From Planctomycetota bacterium (GTDB taxonomy: Bacteria > Planctomycetota > Phycisphaerae > WQYP01): a stretch of DNA of 6,037 nucleotides. Made by a program: the position numbers and the translations under genes. The notes below the pieces were generated by a model. That model was given only the letters and a program-made list of their open reading frames with translations. It searched no databases and had not been told where the DNA came from. Location of the stretch: positions 1 to 6,037 of the forward strand of contig JAJZCU010000148.1 in NCBI GenBank assembly GCA_021828935.1. Reading direction: 5' to 3'. Below are positions 1 to 5,367 of the stretch, piece after piece (the first letter of the stretch is position 1; every line of letters starts with the position of its first letter).

Positions 1-1022
1 GCATTGTGCCCGGCGGCGCGCTGGCTGATGGGGTGATGTACCAAACCTTGAATTTTGGCCCGGGAATTGACCCGCGCCGCTGCGGTTTGATTCTGGCCAG
101 CACCAAGGGAAATATTGCGCTCAATGAGGCCTGGCTCGACCAAACCATTCGCGGCGCTGCGCAATTAGATCAGGCCCCGCCGGACCTGCACACGGACGCC
201 TTGGGCCTGGCCAATGGCCGAGGACTTGGTGGCCCCGTGTACGCCGTTTCCACCGCCTGCACCAGCGGCCTTACGGCGCTCATCGATGCCGCGCTGTTGC
301 TGAACTTCCCGGCGGGCGTTACGCCCACCGACGGGAGTACGGGCGATAAAGATGGTGGCCAGAATTCGCCCACTGCCATGATGGTGGTGGCCGCGGATGC
401 CGCCGGCGGTTTCGTTTGCGATGGTTTCAGGGCCTTAAAGGCGCTGGCGCCGGAGCCGTGCCGACCGTTTGACAAACAACGCCGCGGCCTGACGCTGGGC
501 TCGGCCGCCGCCGGCTGCTTGCTAACAAAAGGCAAACGCCCCGGCAGCCTGCGTCTCTGCGGATTTGGCATTTCCAATGACGCCACACACATGACCGCGC
601 CGGACCGTGCGGCGCGCGGGCTCACGCGGGCCATAGATCAGGCCCTGCGCATGGCGGACCTTTCGCCCGACGCCATCGACGCCATCGCCGCCCACGGCAC
701 GGGCACCCAGTACAACGACGCCATGGAAGCGACGGCTTTTGCCAAAATGTTCAGCCACAGCCCCGCCATTACGGCCACCAAACCCATCACCGGCCACACG
801 CTCGGCGCCGCCGCGCTGGTGGAAACAGCGCTGATTTATATGATGCTGCGCAAGCAAACCCTCCCGCCGATTGCCGGCCTGAAAAAGCCGGAGTTCGCGC
901 TGAATTTTGTGATGCGTTCGCCCCGGCCAATGCCCCTGCATTATATATTAAAAACATCCAGCGGCTTTGGCGGGTTTAATGCCGCCGCAATCTTTGCCCT
1001 TTGGCCGGAAGGAAAATCATGA
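1..1022 (+). CDS. Beta-ketoacyl-[ACP] synthase (KAS II/type II PKS KS-alpha-like), 5' end outside window
   Basis: This is a condensing enzyme that would join an acyl chain on its active-site Cys to malonyl-ACP by decarboxylative Claisen condensation in the cytoplasm. Counting from the GTG at position 6, the nucleophile is Cys85 in STACTSGLTAL. The two active-site His are His230 in AAHGTGTQYNDA and His264 in TKPITGHTLGAAA, with the usual Lys at 259. A Gly-rich C-terminal signature (SSGFGGFNAA) lies at about 318-327. The family is usually about 400-420 residues and the first 80 or so are missing here. The frame is also open to the window edge, so the GTG at 6 is probably internal. A Gly/Asp-rich insertion (about residues 103-121) follows the nucleophile helix. 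The stop overlaps the next start as ATGA, so the two genes are probably translationally coupled. Family assignment is firm. The product (fatty acid, aryl polyene or other polyketide) cannot be told without the flanking genes. Confidence 0.92.
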   Translation, partial: IVPGGALADGVMYQTLNFGPGIDPRRCGLILASTKGNIALNEAWLDQTIRGAAQLDQAPPDLHTDALGLANGRGLGGPVYAVSTACTSGLTALIDAALLLNFPAGVTPTDGSTGDKDGGQNSPTAMMVVAADAAGGFVCDGFRALKALAPEPCRPFDKQRRGLTLGSAAAGCLLTKGKRPGSLRLCGFGISNDATHMTAPDRAARGLTRAIDQALRMADLSPDAIDAIAAHGTGTQYNDAMEATAFAKMFSHSPAITATKPITGHTLGAAALVETALIYMMLRKQTLPPIAGLKKPEFALNFVMRSPRPMPLHYILKTSSGFGGFNAAAIFALWPEGKS

Positions 1023-1726
1023 GCCGGCAAACCCACATCACCGCCTGGCGTTCCACCGGAATTAGCGACGCGGCCGACGGCCATGTGCAGGACATGCCGG
1101 CGGATCTAACCGGCGACCGCCCCAGGGCGCTGGCCACGAAGTTGGCGCTGGAATTATTAACCCATATTCCGCCGGAAATGCGCGAAGCGACCGGCGTGTT
1201 CCTGGGGATGCCGTACGGGTCGCTGGCCGCCGATCTTGCATTTCAGCGCTCGCGCCGCGCCGATGGCGGCCAATTCGCCAGTCCTGCCGCATTTGCCCGC
1301 ACCCTGCCCAGCACGCTGGCGGCACAGGTGGCCCTGGCCGGGGGCCTCTGCGGTCCGGGCGTGGTGGTGTGCGCGGGAAGCGCGTCGGGCGCTGTGGCCG
1401 TGGCCCGGGCCAGCCAGTGGATTTGCTCCGGGGCCATGGAATCATGCCTGGCCGGAGTGTTGCATTGCGGCCCCTTGGATGACGCCGCCGCCCCGGCTGC
1501 CTTTTTTTGCTTGTTAACCGCCGCCCCACCCGGTGCCGCGGGGCTGAAGTTGACCGCCCGCGTTGAAATTCCGACCGCGCCGCCCAGCGGCGTCATCACC
1601 ACAGCGGCCGAAAACCTGGCCGCAATCGCGGCCCTGGCGGACATGATGACGGCCGCGGAAAAAACTCCGCAGACGCTAACGGCAACGGCGCAGGGAATCG
1701 CCGTGCGCCTTTGCGTAAGCCGTTAG
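1019..1726 (+). CDS. Ketoacyl-synthase-like protein, probable chain-length-factor partner without catalytic Cys
   Basis: This 235-residue protein is about half the length of a ketoacyl synthase and resembles the short 'ketoacyl synthase, N-terminal' or chain-length-factor proteins (PF13723 type) encoded beside a KS in aryl-polyene-like clusters. The recognisable core is FLGMPYGSL (about 61-69), SPAAFARTLPSTLAAQVALAGGL (88-110 in part) and CGPGVVVCAGSASGAVAVA (from 111). Aligning CAGSASGAVAV with STACTSGLTAL of the upstream gene puts Ser121 at the nucleophile position, and neither active-site His segment is present. It should therefore be catalytically dead and act as the non-catalytic subunit of a heterodimer that shapes the acyl tunnel. 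I chose the ATG at 1019 because it forms an ATGA overlap with the preceding stop and begins the plausible N-terminus; an in-frame start at 1001 would add six residues and is less likely. The exact subfamily is inferred. Confidence 0.75.
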   Translation: MSRQTHITAWRSTGISDAADGHVQDMPADLTGDRPRALATKLALELLTHIPPEMREATGVFLGMPYGSLAADLAFQRSRRADGGQFASPAAFARTLPSTLAAQVALAGGLCGPGVVVCAGSASGAVAVARASQWICSGAMESCLAGVLHCGPLDDAAAPAAFFCLLTAAPPGAAGLKLTARVEIPTAPPSGVITTAAENLAAIAALADMMTAAEKTPQTLTATAQGIAVRLCVSR

Positions 1727-1891
1727 GGACATTGGAACCGCGATTCCGAAATGCGCAGCGCAGGGTGCCAGAATGCAAAAACGCTTCGCGTCTCCCGGAT
1801 CACGTTTGGTCGCATACACCCGGAACGGGGCGCTGCGGAGGACGGGACAATGCTGTGCCGGGCTGCGGCGCGGGCGTGACAGGGTGCTATT

Positions 1892-1933
1892 AAAAAATTC
1901 AAACCGCCGTTCATGCCGGAAAAGCCGCGGCGT
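1892..1933 (-). terminator. Possible intrinsic terminator of the ATPase-TOPRIM operon
   Basis: Read on the minus strand, a CGCCG/CGGCG stem (1933-1929 with 1909-1905) begins about 12 bases after the TOPRIM stop codon. It is followed after seven bases by six T residues (1897-1892). The loop is long (19 bases) and the gap between stem and T-run is larger than in a classic terminator, so this is tentative. I saw nothing else convincing in the 1727-1944 spacer between the converging genes and no T-run terminator for the plus-strand genes. Confidence 0.3.
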
Positions 1934-1944
1934 AAGGCGAATGG

Positions 1945-2583
1945 TCAGTTGCAGAGGCCCACCGCGAAGTCACGCATCACGCAAAGCGCGGAAGCGTTTG
2001 TGTCCCACAACGAGAGACCCATACTTGTGGCCAGTGTGGCCTCGGGTTTCTCCGAGCCAGCTATCATTGCGTAGACCATAACCTTTGCCCGCCAATTGTC
2101 ATTGCGCTCGCCATCGTCCACGGATTTCAAGAAGGCTTCAGCGCTTATTTTGAGATTTTCATTTTTGCATGCCGCGAGGAAGGCGTGTTCCAGGCAGCCG
2201 GATTTTTTGCCATCGGGTACAATCAGGTATCCCGTGCGCGGCGGCCCGTGTGTGAAACTGCTTGATGCCTCCGGTCTTGGCAGCCCGAGGCCGGAAAAAA
2301 CATCACGCACGCTTTGCGACGTTCCCGTGTGGCTTTCCTCCGCGTCGCAAATTACGCCAATGGCCTCTAATTTTGAAAAGCCTTTTAATCTGACGAACGC
2401 TTTCATGTACTGCCGGAGCGTGACGCCTTCCTGTTTGAAATTAAAAATCTGAACAGCAAATGCTGTATGCGCATCAAGCATCTTCGACAGAGTTGCCACG
2501 TACGCGGCGCCCTCGACCAACAGCGCGAGAGTCTTCTCAATACGCTGAGGAATCACGTAATCGGCTGGCCGGTTTCGGCTCAT
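1945..2583 (-). CDS. Small TOPRIM-fold protein resembling DUF3226, second gene of an ATPase-TOPRIM pair
   Basis: This 212-residue protein resembles DUF3226 (TOPRIM superfamily, PF11536) in the order of its segments. LALLVEGAAYVATL (19-32) carries the conserved TOPRIM Glu at E24. IGVICDAEES (75-84) is the acidic strand, reading D80-A-E82 rather than the usual DxD. YLIVPDGKKSGCLEHAFL (119-136) matches the DUF3226 'PD...G.LE' segment, with E132 a likely third acidic residue. The C-terminal AKVMVYAMIAG and the Gly/Leu/Asp-rich tail (about 166-195) also fit. In OLD, Gabija and PARIS-like systems such domains are Mg-dependent nucleases controlled by an ATPase. DUF3226 itself is little characterised, so nuclease activity is inferred. 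The start codon overlaps the ATPase stop as ATGA (2583-2580), indicating coupled translation and a shared function. No signal peptide or membrane segment is visible, so it should be cytoplasmic. Confidence 0.8.
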   Translation of the reverse strand: MSRNRPADYVIPQRIEKTLALLVEGAAYVATLSKMLDAHTAFAVQIFNFKQEGVTLRQYMKAFVRLKGFSKLEAIGVICDAEESHTGTSQSVRDVFSGLGLPRPEASSSFTHGPPRTGYLIVPDGKKSGCLEHAFLAACKNENLKISAEAFLKSVDDGERNDNWRAKVMVYAMIAGSEKPEATLATSMGLSLWDTNASALCVMRDFAVGLCN

Positions 2584-3644
2584 CGCACATCCAGCCCGGC
2601 ACGCAAAGAATCGGCAAACTCGTCGTAAGTAAATGTCTGCACCGATGTGGCATCTGAATCGTCACGGTCGATCCTGAAAACGCGAAGCCCATCGGGCGAT
2701 TCCTCAAAGGCCACCACGGCGTGCCGCAGCATCTCTTCGTTGTGGGTGGTGCAAAAGATCTGGCGGTTCTGTTGCCCGACAAATTTAGCAAGGGATCGCC
2801 ATGTGCTTTCCATGACTGTGGCGTAAAGGCCGGAATCAATCTCGTCAATGCAAACAATTTTCGCCTGGGCCGCAAACATGCCGGTGAGCATAAGCGCCAC
2901 GCGGCAGAATCCGTCGCCCAGGAGATTCATCGGAACCAACTTGGAGCGGCCGATGTCCACCAGCACCACTGGCAGGTTTTGGCGCGCACCAACCACCATG
3001 TTTTTCAGGCGCGGATCGACGGCGCAGAGGCCGTCGACAAATGCCTTCTGTTGCTTATGTTCATAAAGGTTTGTAAGGGTGGAAGCGGTTTCGGCGGCGC
3101 TGGTGGAGCGCCTGGTGTGGACAAAAAAAGCTCCGTCGCCGCTTGGGGCGCCCGGCGGAGTCCGGATAACAAAGCCATTCGGATTCAGGTCCAAACTGGA
3201 ATCAACAACCAGCCCGCCCGTGGTTTCCCACCGATACCGTACCCCCAACAGGCCATTGCCCGGCGAGTTGGCGCCGGTGGAAGGCAACGGGACCGCGCGT
3301 GCGGCGTCGTGCTCAACGCTTAGCCCGCGGGATGCTTCAATTATCAGACTTTGCGCGCCCTCGGCCGTCTGAAAGTCAAACTCAATGTTGTTCGTTGGGT
3401 CCAAGTCCATGAACGCCGAAAGAAGGCTGTCCGTCTGCGAGGCTGTTGCGTGGGGCATTTCGCGCCATAAACCCAGCGTGTTAAGCAATACTGGGGCGGT
3501 AGGATTGGCGGCCAGGGAGACGGCCTCAAGGACGCTGGTTTTACCGGCGCCATTGCCGCCTAAAAAAATATTAACGCGCGCGAGATTTTCTAATTTCAGG
3601 TATTCGATTCCGCGGAAGCGGTGGATTTCGAGTGTTTCAAGCAT
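2580..3644 (-). CDS. AAA ATPase of the RecF/OLD (AAA_15/AAA_21) type, first gene of an ATPase-TOPRIM pair
   Basis: This is an ABC-like AAA ATPase of 354 residues from the start used here. The N-terminal strand LETLEIHRFRGIEYLKLENL is typical of RecF/OLD-type proteins. Walker A is GGNGAGKTS (29-37). A signature-like LLGDG lies at 241-245, before a helix rich in Met and Leu. Walker B and D-loop read KIVCIDEIDSGL (262-273) with the likely catalytic Glu at 268. A switch His lies in CTTHNEEM (His301). The middle, between the ATPase halves, is less conserved and holds no coiled coil long enough for SMC or RecN. Such ATPases gate a partner nuclease or sense DNA ends or phage proteins. I preferred the ATG at 3644 because it sits right before the conserved N-terminus and has a weak GGA upstream; the ATG at 3680 would add 12 residues, and neither has a strong ribosome binding site. 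It is co-translated with the TOPRIM gene. Confidence 0.9.
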   Translation of the reverse strand: MLETLEIHRFRGIEYLKLENLARVNIFLGGNGAGKTSVLEAVSLAANPTAPVLLNTLGLWREMPHATASQTDSLLSAFMDLDPTNNIEFDFQTAEGAQSLIIEASRGLSVEHDAARAVPLPSTGANSPGNGLLGVRYRWETTGGLVVDSSLDLNPNGFVIRTPPGAPSGDGAFFVHTRRSTSAAETASTLTNLYEHKQQKAFVDGLCAVDPRLKNMVVGARQNLPVVLVDIGRSKLVPMNLLGDGFCRVALMLTGMFAAQAKIVCIDEIDSGLYATVMESTWRSLAKFVGQQNRQIFCTTHNEEMLRHAVVAFEESPDGLRVFRIDRDDSDATSVQTFTYDEFADSLRAGLDVR

Positions 3645-3700
3645 GGGTTCGATCCATTTAGCAACAATGCCGTTGCGCATTGTACCCGATTTCAGTGGCG

Positions 3701-3721
3701 CGCAGAAAATCGCGATCTGCG
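3701..3721. promoter_or_regulatory. Inverted repeat, candidate operator upstream of the ATPase operon
   Basis: The arms CGCAGA (3701-3706) and TCTGCG (3716-3721) are perfect reverse complements around a nine-base centre that contains most of an ATCGCGAT palindrome (3709-3716). The element lies 21 bases upstream of the distal ATPase ATG and 57 upstream of the preferred one. That spacing suits a repressor or autoregulator site near the promoter. No protein is known to bind it; the regulatory role is inferred from symmetry and position only. Confidence 0.3.
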
Positions 3722-3945
3722 GCGAGCCGGGCCGGCAGCAAAGGGCGGTTCCCGCATGCGTTGGTTTACACTACGTGTCGGCAGCATGATGGTCAGCGCG
3801 TCCTACCGCCCAGCTGATCTCATCGGAAACCTGTGGCGATGGCGAAAGCGCTCGCGGCCGGTGCATCTTTTTGGTTCCCGCAATGAGCTCCTGAACCAAT
3901 TGAAGATAATAGCCCTGGCGTTTACCGATGAAACCAAAGCACACC

Positions 3946-3975
3946 GCCACCCGAGAGGGCGGCTTATTGCTGCCC
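3946..3975 (+). promoter_or_regulatory. Two mutually exclusive hairpins in the leader of the basic-protein gene
   Basis: Hairpin A (3946-3963) pairs GCCaCCC with GGGcGGC around a GAGA tetraloop of the GNRA type, with one A-C mismatch. Hairpin B (3957-3975) pairs the same GGGCGGC segment with GCTGCCC around the loop TTATT, with one G-U pair. The two cannot form together. They end 37 bases before the AGGAG of the downstream gene. The arrangement resembles an attenuator or a translational switch, but there is no U-run and no conservation evidence, and GC-rich DNA gives such pairings by chance. Confidence 0.3.
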
Positions 3976-4012
3976 ACTAAATGCCGCACGGCACGGCACG
4001 GCGGCTTGACCC

Positions 4013-4017
4013 AGGAG
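4013..4017 (+). promoter_or_regulatory. Ribosome binding site that fixes the start at 4026
   Basis: AGGAG lies eight bases before the ATG at 4026. It is the clearest Shine-Dalgarno sequence in the window and is the reason for choosing this ATG over the in-frame ATGs at 3981 and 4107, neither of which has a comparable site. Confidence 0.7.
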
Positions 4018-4025
4018 AACGGAAA

Positions 4026-4949
4026 ATGCACACACCACCAAATTTGCAGAATAGCCGGTCGTTTGTCCCCGCGGCGCGGTCCCACGTCCAGAGCGTCCCG
4101 AAGCACATGCGCGCCGGCGTTTACGTGACCTCCTGGGCCGGCGCCGAAGCTAAGCTGGCGGCGCACAGGAATCGTCGAGATCACATCAATGGCGGTTATG
4201 AATCGTGCCAACTTTTCCGACGGCTCAAAACCGCCGGGACCAAACAAGAATACTGGGCAATGATCGACCAACATCGTTTCTTCGACGTTATGGCGGCGGG
4301 ATTTTACCTGCTAAAGGCACGCCACGCAGCTCTTGGATGCGCTGCGGCCCTCCGACTGGGGGCAACTCTTGGGAAAAAAAGCCTATTAAGATTCGATCTG
4401 GGCCCCTACCCCTATTTTCTTGAACATCTCAAGTTGAGCAATGAGCAGTTCAAAAAGGTTTTCGGCGTCGTCGCGGCCAACAGGCCCAGGTACGTTGACG
4501 GTTTTATGAATGTCGTCTACCTCCTTCCGGCATCCTCTCTCGCGGCCTGGTTCTACGATCGCGCTTCCCGGCACGCTGATATCACGGTGCAAGCAGCGGT
4601 TGCGGGGCGGCTTTTTGATCACCTTCGTTCCCGGCGCCGTCCCGTGCCGCTTTCACTAATCCGCCGCGCGAGGACCTTTGCGCTTGTTCCGGGGTATCCG
4701 CGATTCGTATACTTATTTTTGTCGCGCCCGGGGGGCCGGCTTTTTAGGCGTACTCTTAAGGTATATCTTCGTGCGGGTTCGACCAAAGACATTTCCATTC
4801 AGTTCTTATTTATGGCCAGTGCAGCAAAGACACGTTACCTTGCGGCCCATTTGCGCCAGATCACCGGCGTACACATGCAGAAGAATCGTCTAAAACTGTT
4901 GAGGCAATTGGCCGCGCGTTTAAAGAAGTCGGCGGTATCGCCGGGGTAA
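4026..4949 (+). CDS. Hypothetical, strongly basic protein of unknown family
   Basis: I do not recognise this 307-residue protein. It is very basic: I count roughly 53 Lys/Arg against 14 Asp/Glu. The N-terminal 45 residues look unstructured. The middle has aromatic and helical stretches such as EYWAMIDQHRFFDVMAAGFYLLKA (starting at about 75) and FDLGPYPYFLEHL (about 123-135). An Arg cluster SRRRPVPLSLIRRAR lies at about 202-216, and the C-terminus has an amphipathic basic helix KNRLKLLRQLAARLKK (286-301). No enzyme motif, signal peptide or clear membrane segment is visible. The charge suggests nucleic-acid or phospholipid binding, but that is speculation. It is transcribed away from the ATPase-TOPRIM operon, so it could be a divergent regulator, a third component or an unrelated gene. 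The good ribosome binding site and plausible protein composition argue that it is real. Confidence 0.6.
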   Translation: MHTPPNLQNSRSFVPAARSHVQSVPKHMRAGVYVTSWAGAEAKLAAHRNRRDHINGGYESCQLFRRLKTAGTKQEYWAMIDQHRFFDVMAAGFYLLKARHAALGCAAALRLGATLGKKSLLRFDLGPYPYFLEHLKLSNEQFKKVFGVVAANRPRYVDGFMNVVYLLPASSLAAWFYDRASRHADITVQAAVAGRLFDHLRSRRRPVPLSLIRRARTFALVPGYPRFVYLFLSRPGGRLFRRTLKVYLRAGSTKDISIQFLFMASAAKTRYLAAHLRQITGVHMQKNRLKLLRQLAARLKKSAVSPG

Positions 4950-4951
4950 GC

Positions 4952-4990
4952 TTGGCGGACGGGAGCCTAAATTCGGCTCGCCGTCGGCAA
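4952..4990 (+). terminator. Long imperfect hairpin directly after the basic-protein gene
   Basis: Two bases after the stop codon, GACGG-GAGCC (4958-4967) pairs with GGCTC-g-CCGTC (4975-4985), giving ten base pairs with one bulged G and a TAAATTC loop. After a mismatch the pairing continues weakly outward (CG/GC, then TT/AA). Position and strength suggest a transcription terminator or a 3'-end stabiliser. It lacks the U-run of a classic intrinsic terminator on either strand. Confidence 0.45.
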
Positions 4991-5071
4991 CATGAAACGT
5001 CATGACACGACACGGCGCGCAAAGCTGAATAACTGCATAGGAATTTCTTCGAGCGTCCGCTGGATGGCGTG

Positions 5072-5112
5072 CCGGAATATCGCTTTCCGGTGCGCAAGGG
5101 GCCCACCGGAAA
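5072..5112. repeat. Three-part inverted repeat able to form two alternative hairpins
   Basis: CCGGAA (5072-5077), TTTCCGGTG (5084-5092) and CACCGGAAA (5104-5112) lie in a row. The second and third are perfect nine-base reverse complements with an 11-base loop. The first and second pair over six bases with a seven-base loop. The central arm can therefore pair with either neighbour. This could be a leader switch, a small structured RNA or part of a mobile repeat; the sequence alone does not decide. Confidence 0.4.
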
Positions 5113-5115
5113 AAT

Positions 5116-5140
5116 CGGCGCCGCACCGACCGCCGCGGCG
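5116..5140. repeat. Two short perfect palindromes
   Basis: CGGCGCCG (5116-5123) and CGCCGCGGCG (5131-5140) are each perfect palindromes, just downstream of the three-part inverted repeat. Short palindromes of G and C are expected fairly often at this base composition, so this is recorded mainly as part of the dense cluster. Confidence 0.35.
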
Positions 5141-5201
5141 TATGCCACGCGCCTCCCCCCAAGCAAATTGCCACGCCCCACACGAAGCCTTTTGAGTTTC
5201 G

Positions 5202-5220
5202 GCGTCCGACGCATGATGCG
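5202..5220. repeat. Two overlapping odd palindromes
   Basis: GCGTC-C-GACGC (5202-5212) and CGCAT-G-ATGCG (5210-5220) are each five-base perfect dyads around a single base and share three bases. Overlapping dyads of this kind can be protein-binding sites, but no regulator is known here. Confidence 0.35.
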
Positions 5221-5300
5221 CCGTGTGCCCGGTGCCTACCCCTGGGCCGGAGACATGTCGCGACCCGCGCAATTCTGCCGATTTGTCGGCTGCGGGGCCG

Positions 5301-5367
5301 CCCCCCCAAAAAAAAAATCAAAAATTTTACGTTTTTTTGTTGCACGTCCGGAAACATGTGGTATTCT
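5301..5367 (+). promoter_or_regulatory. C7/A10 homopolymer, AT-rich tract and possible promoter
   Basis: Seven C (5301-5307) run into ten A (5308-5317), then A5T4 (5320-5328) and seven T (5332-5338). In otherwise GC-rich DNA this tract should be bent and easily melted, as in an UP element. A candidate sigma-70-like promoter follows: TTGCAC (5340-5345), a 16-base spacer and TATTCT (5362-5367). If used, transcription would start after the ATG at 5356 and the YD frame would have to begin at the ATG at 5413 or 5446. The match is imperfect. Confidence 0.3.

Larger units (their letters stand above)
3681..4025. other. Divergent intergenic region between the ATPase operon and the basic-protein gene
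   Basis: About 345 bases separate the most upstream ATPase start from the chosen start of the plus-strand gene, so both promoters should lie here. I found a dyad (3701-3721), a pair of competing hairpins (3946-3975) and a GATAAT hexamer at 3905-3910 that has no acceptable -35 partner. I could not define either promoter. Reading frames cross the region on both strands but look like non-coding sequence. Confidence 0.5.
4950..5355. other. Gene-poor spacer rich in inverted repeats
   Basis: About 400 bases lie between the basic-protein gene and the YD-repeat frame without a convincing gene. Long frames exist on both strands, including one on the minus strand covering 4920-5528, but their translations are low in hydrophobic core residues, rich in Arg/Pro/Ser and look like GC-rich noise. 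The spacer holds the post-stop hairpin, a triple CCGGAA-type dyad, several perfect palindromes and a C7/A10 homopolymer followed by an AT-rich tract. Confidence 0.55.

Noticed and set aside
522..941. Minus-strand frame inside the ketoacyl synthase gene
   Set aside because: It is the antisense shadow of conserved active-site segments of the synthase.
2721..3323. Plus-strand 200-residue frame inside the ATPase region
   Set aside because: It is antisense to an ATPase whose motifs are all intact on the minus strand.
3646..3655. GGTTCGATCC, similar to a tRNA T-arm
   Set aside because: The flanking bases do not complete a five-base T stem, there is no acceptor stem or anticodon arm, and it lies in the coding start of the ATPase.
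3621..3980. Plus-strand frame that ends with TAA right before, and in the same frame as, the basic-protein region
   Set aside because: It suggested a longer gene broken by one stop, but the translation upstream shows no resemblance to a protein, overlaps the ATPase start, and the ribosome binding site at 4013 explains the downstream gene.
3771..4274. Minus-strand open frame of 167 residues across the divergent spacer and the start of the basic-protein gene
   Set aside because: It is antisense to a gene with a clear ribosome binding site, has no recognisable motif and its composition looks like a GC-rich shadow.
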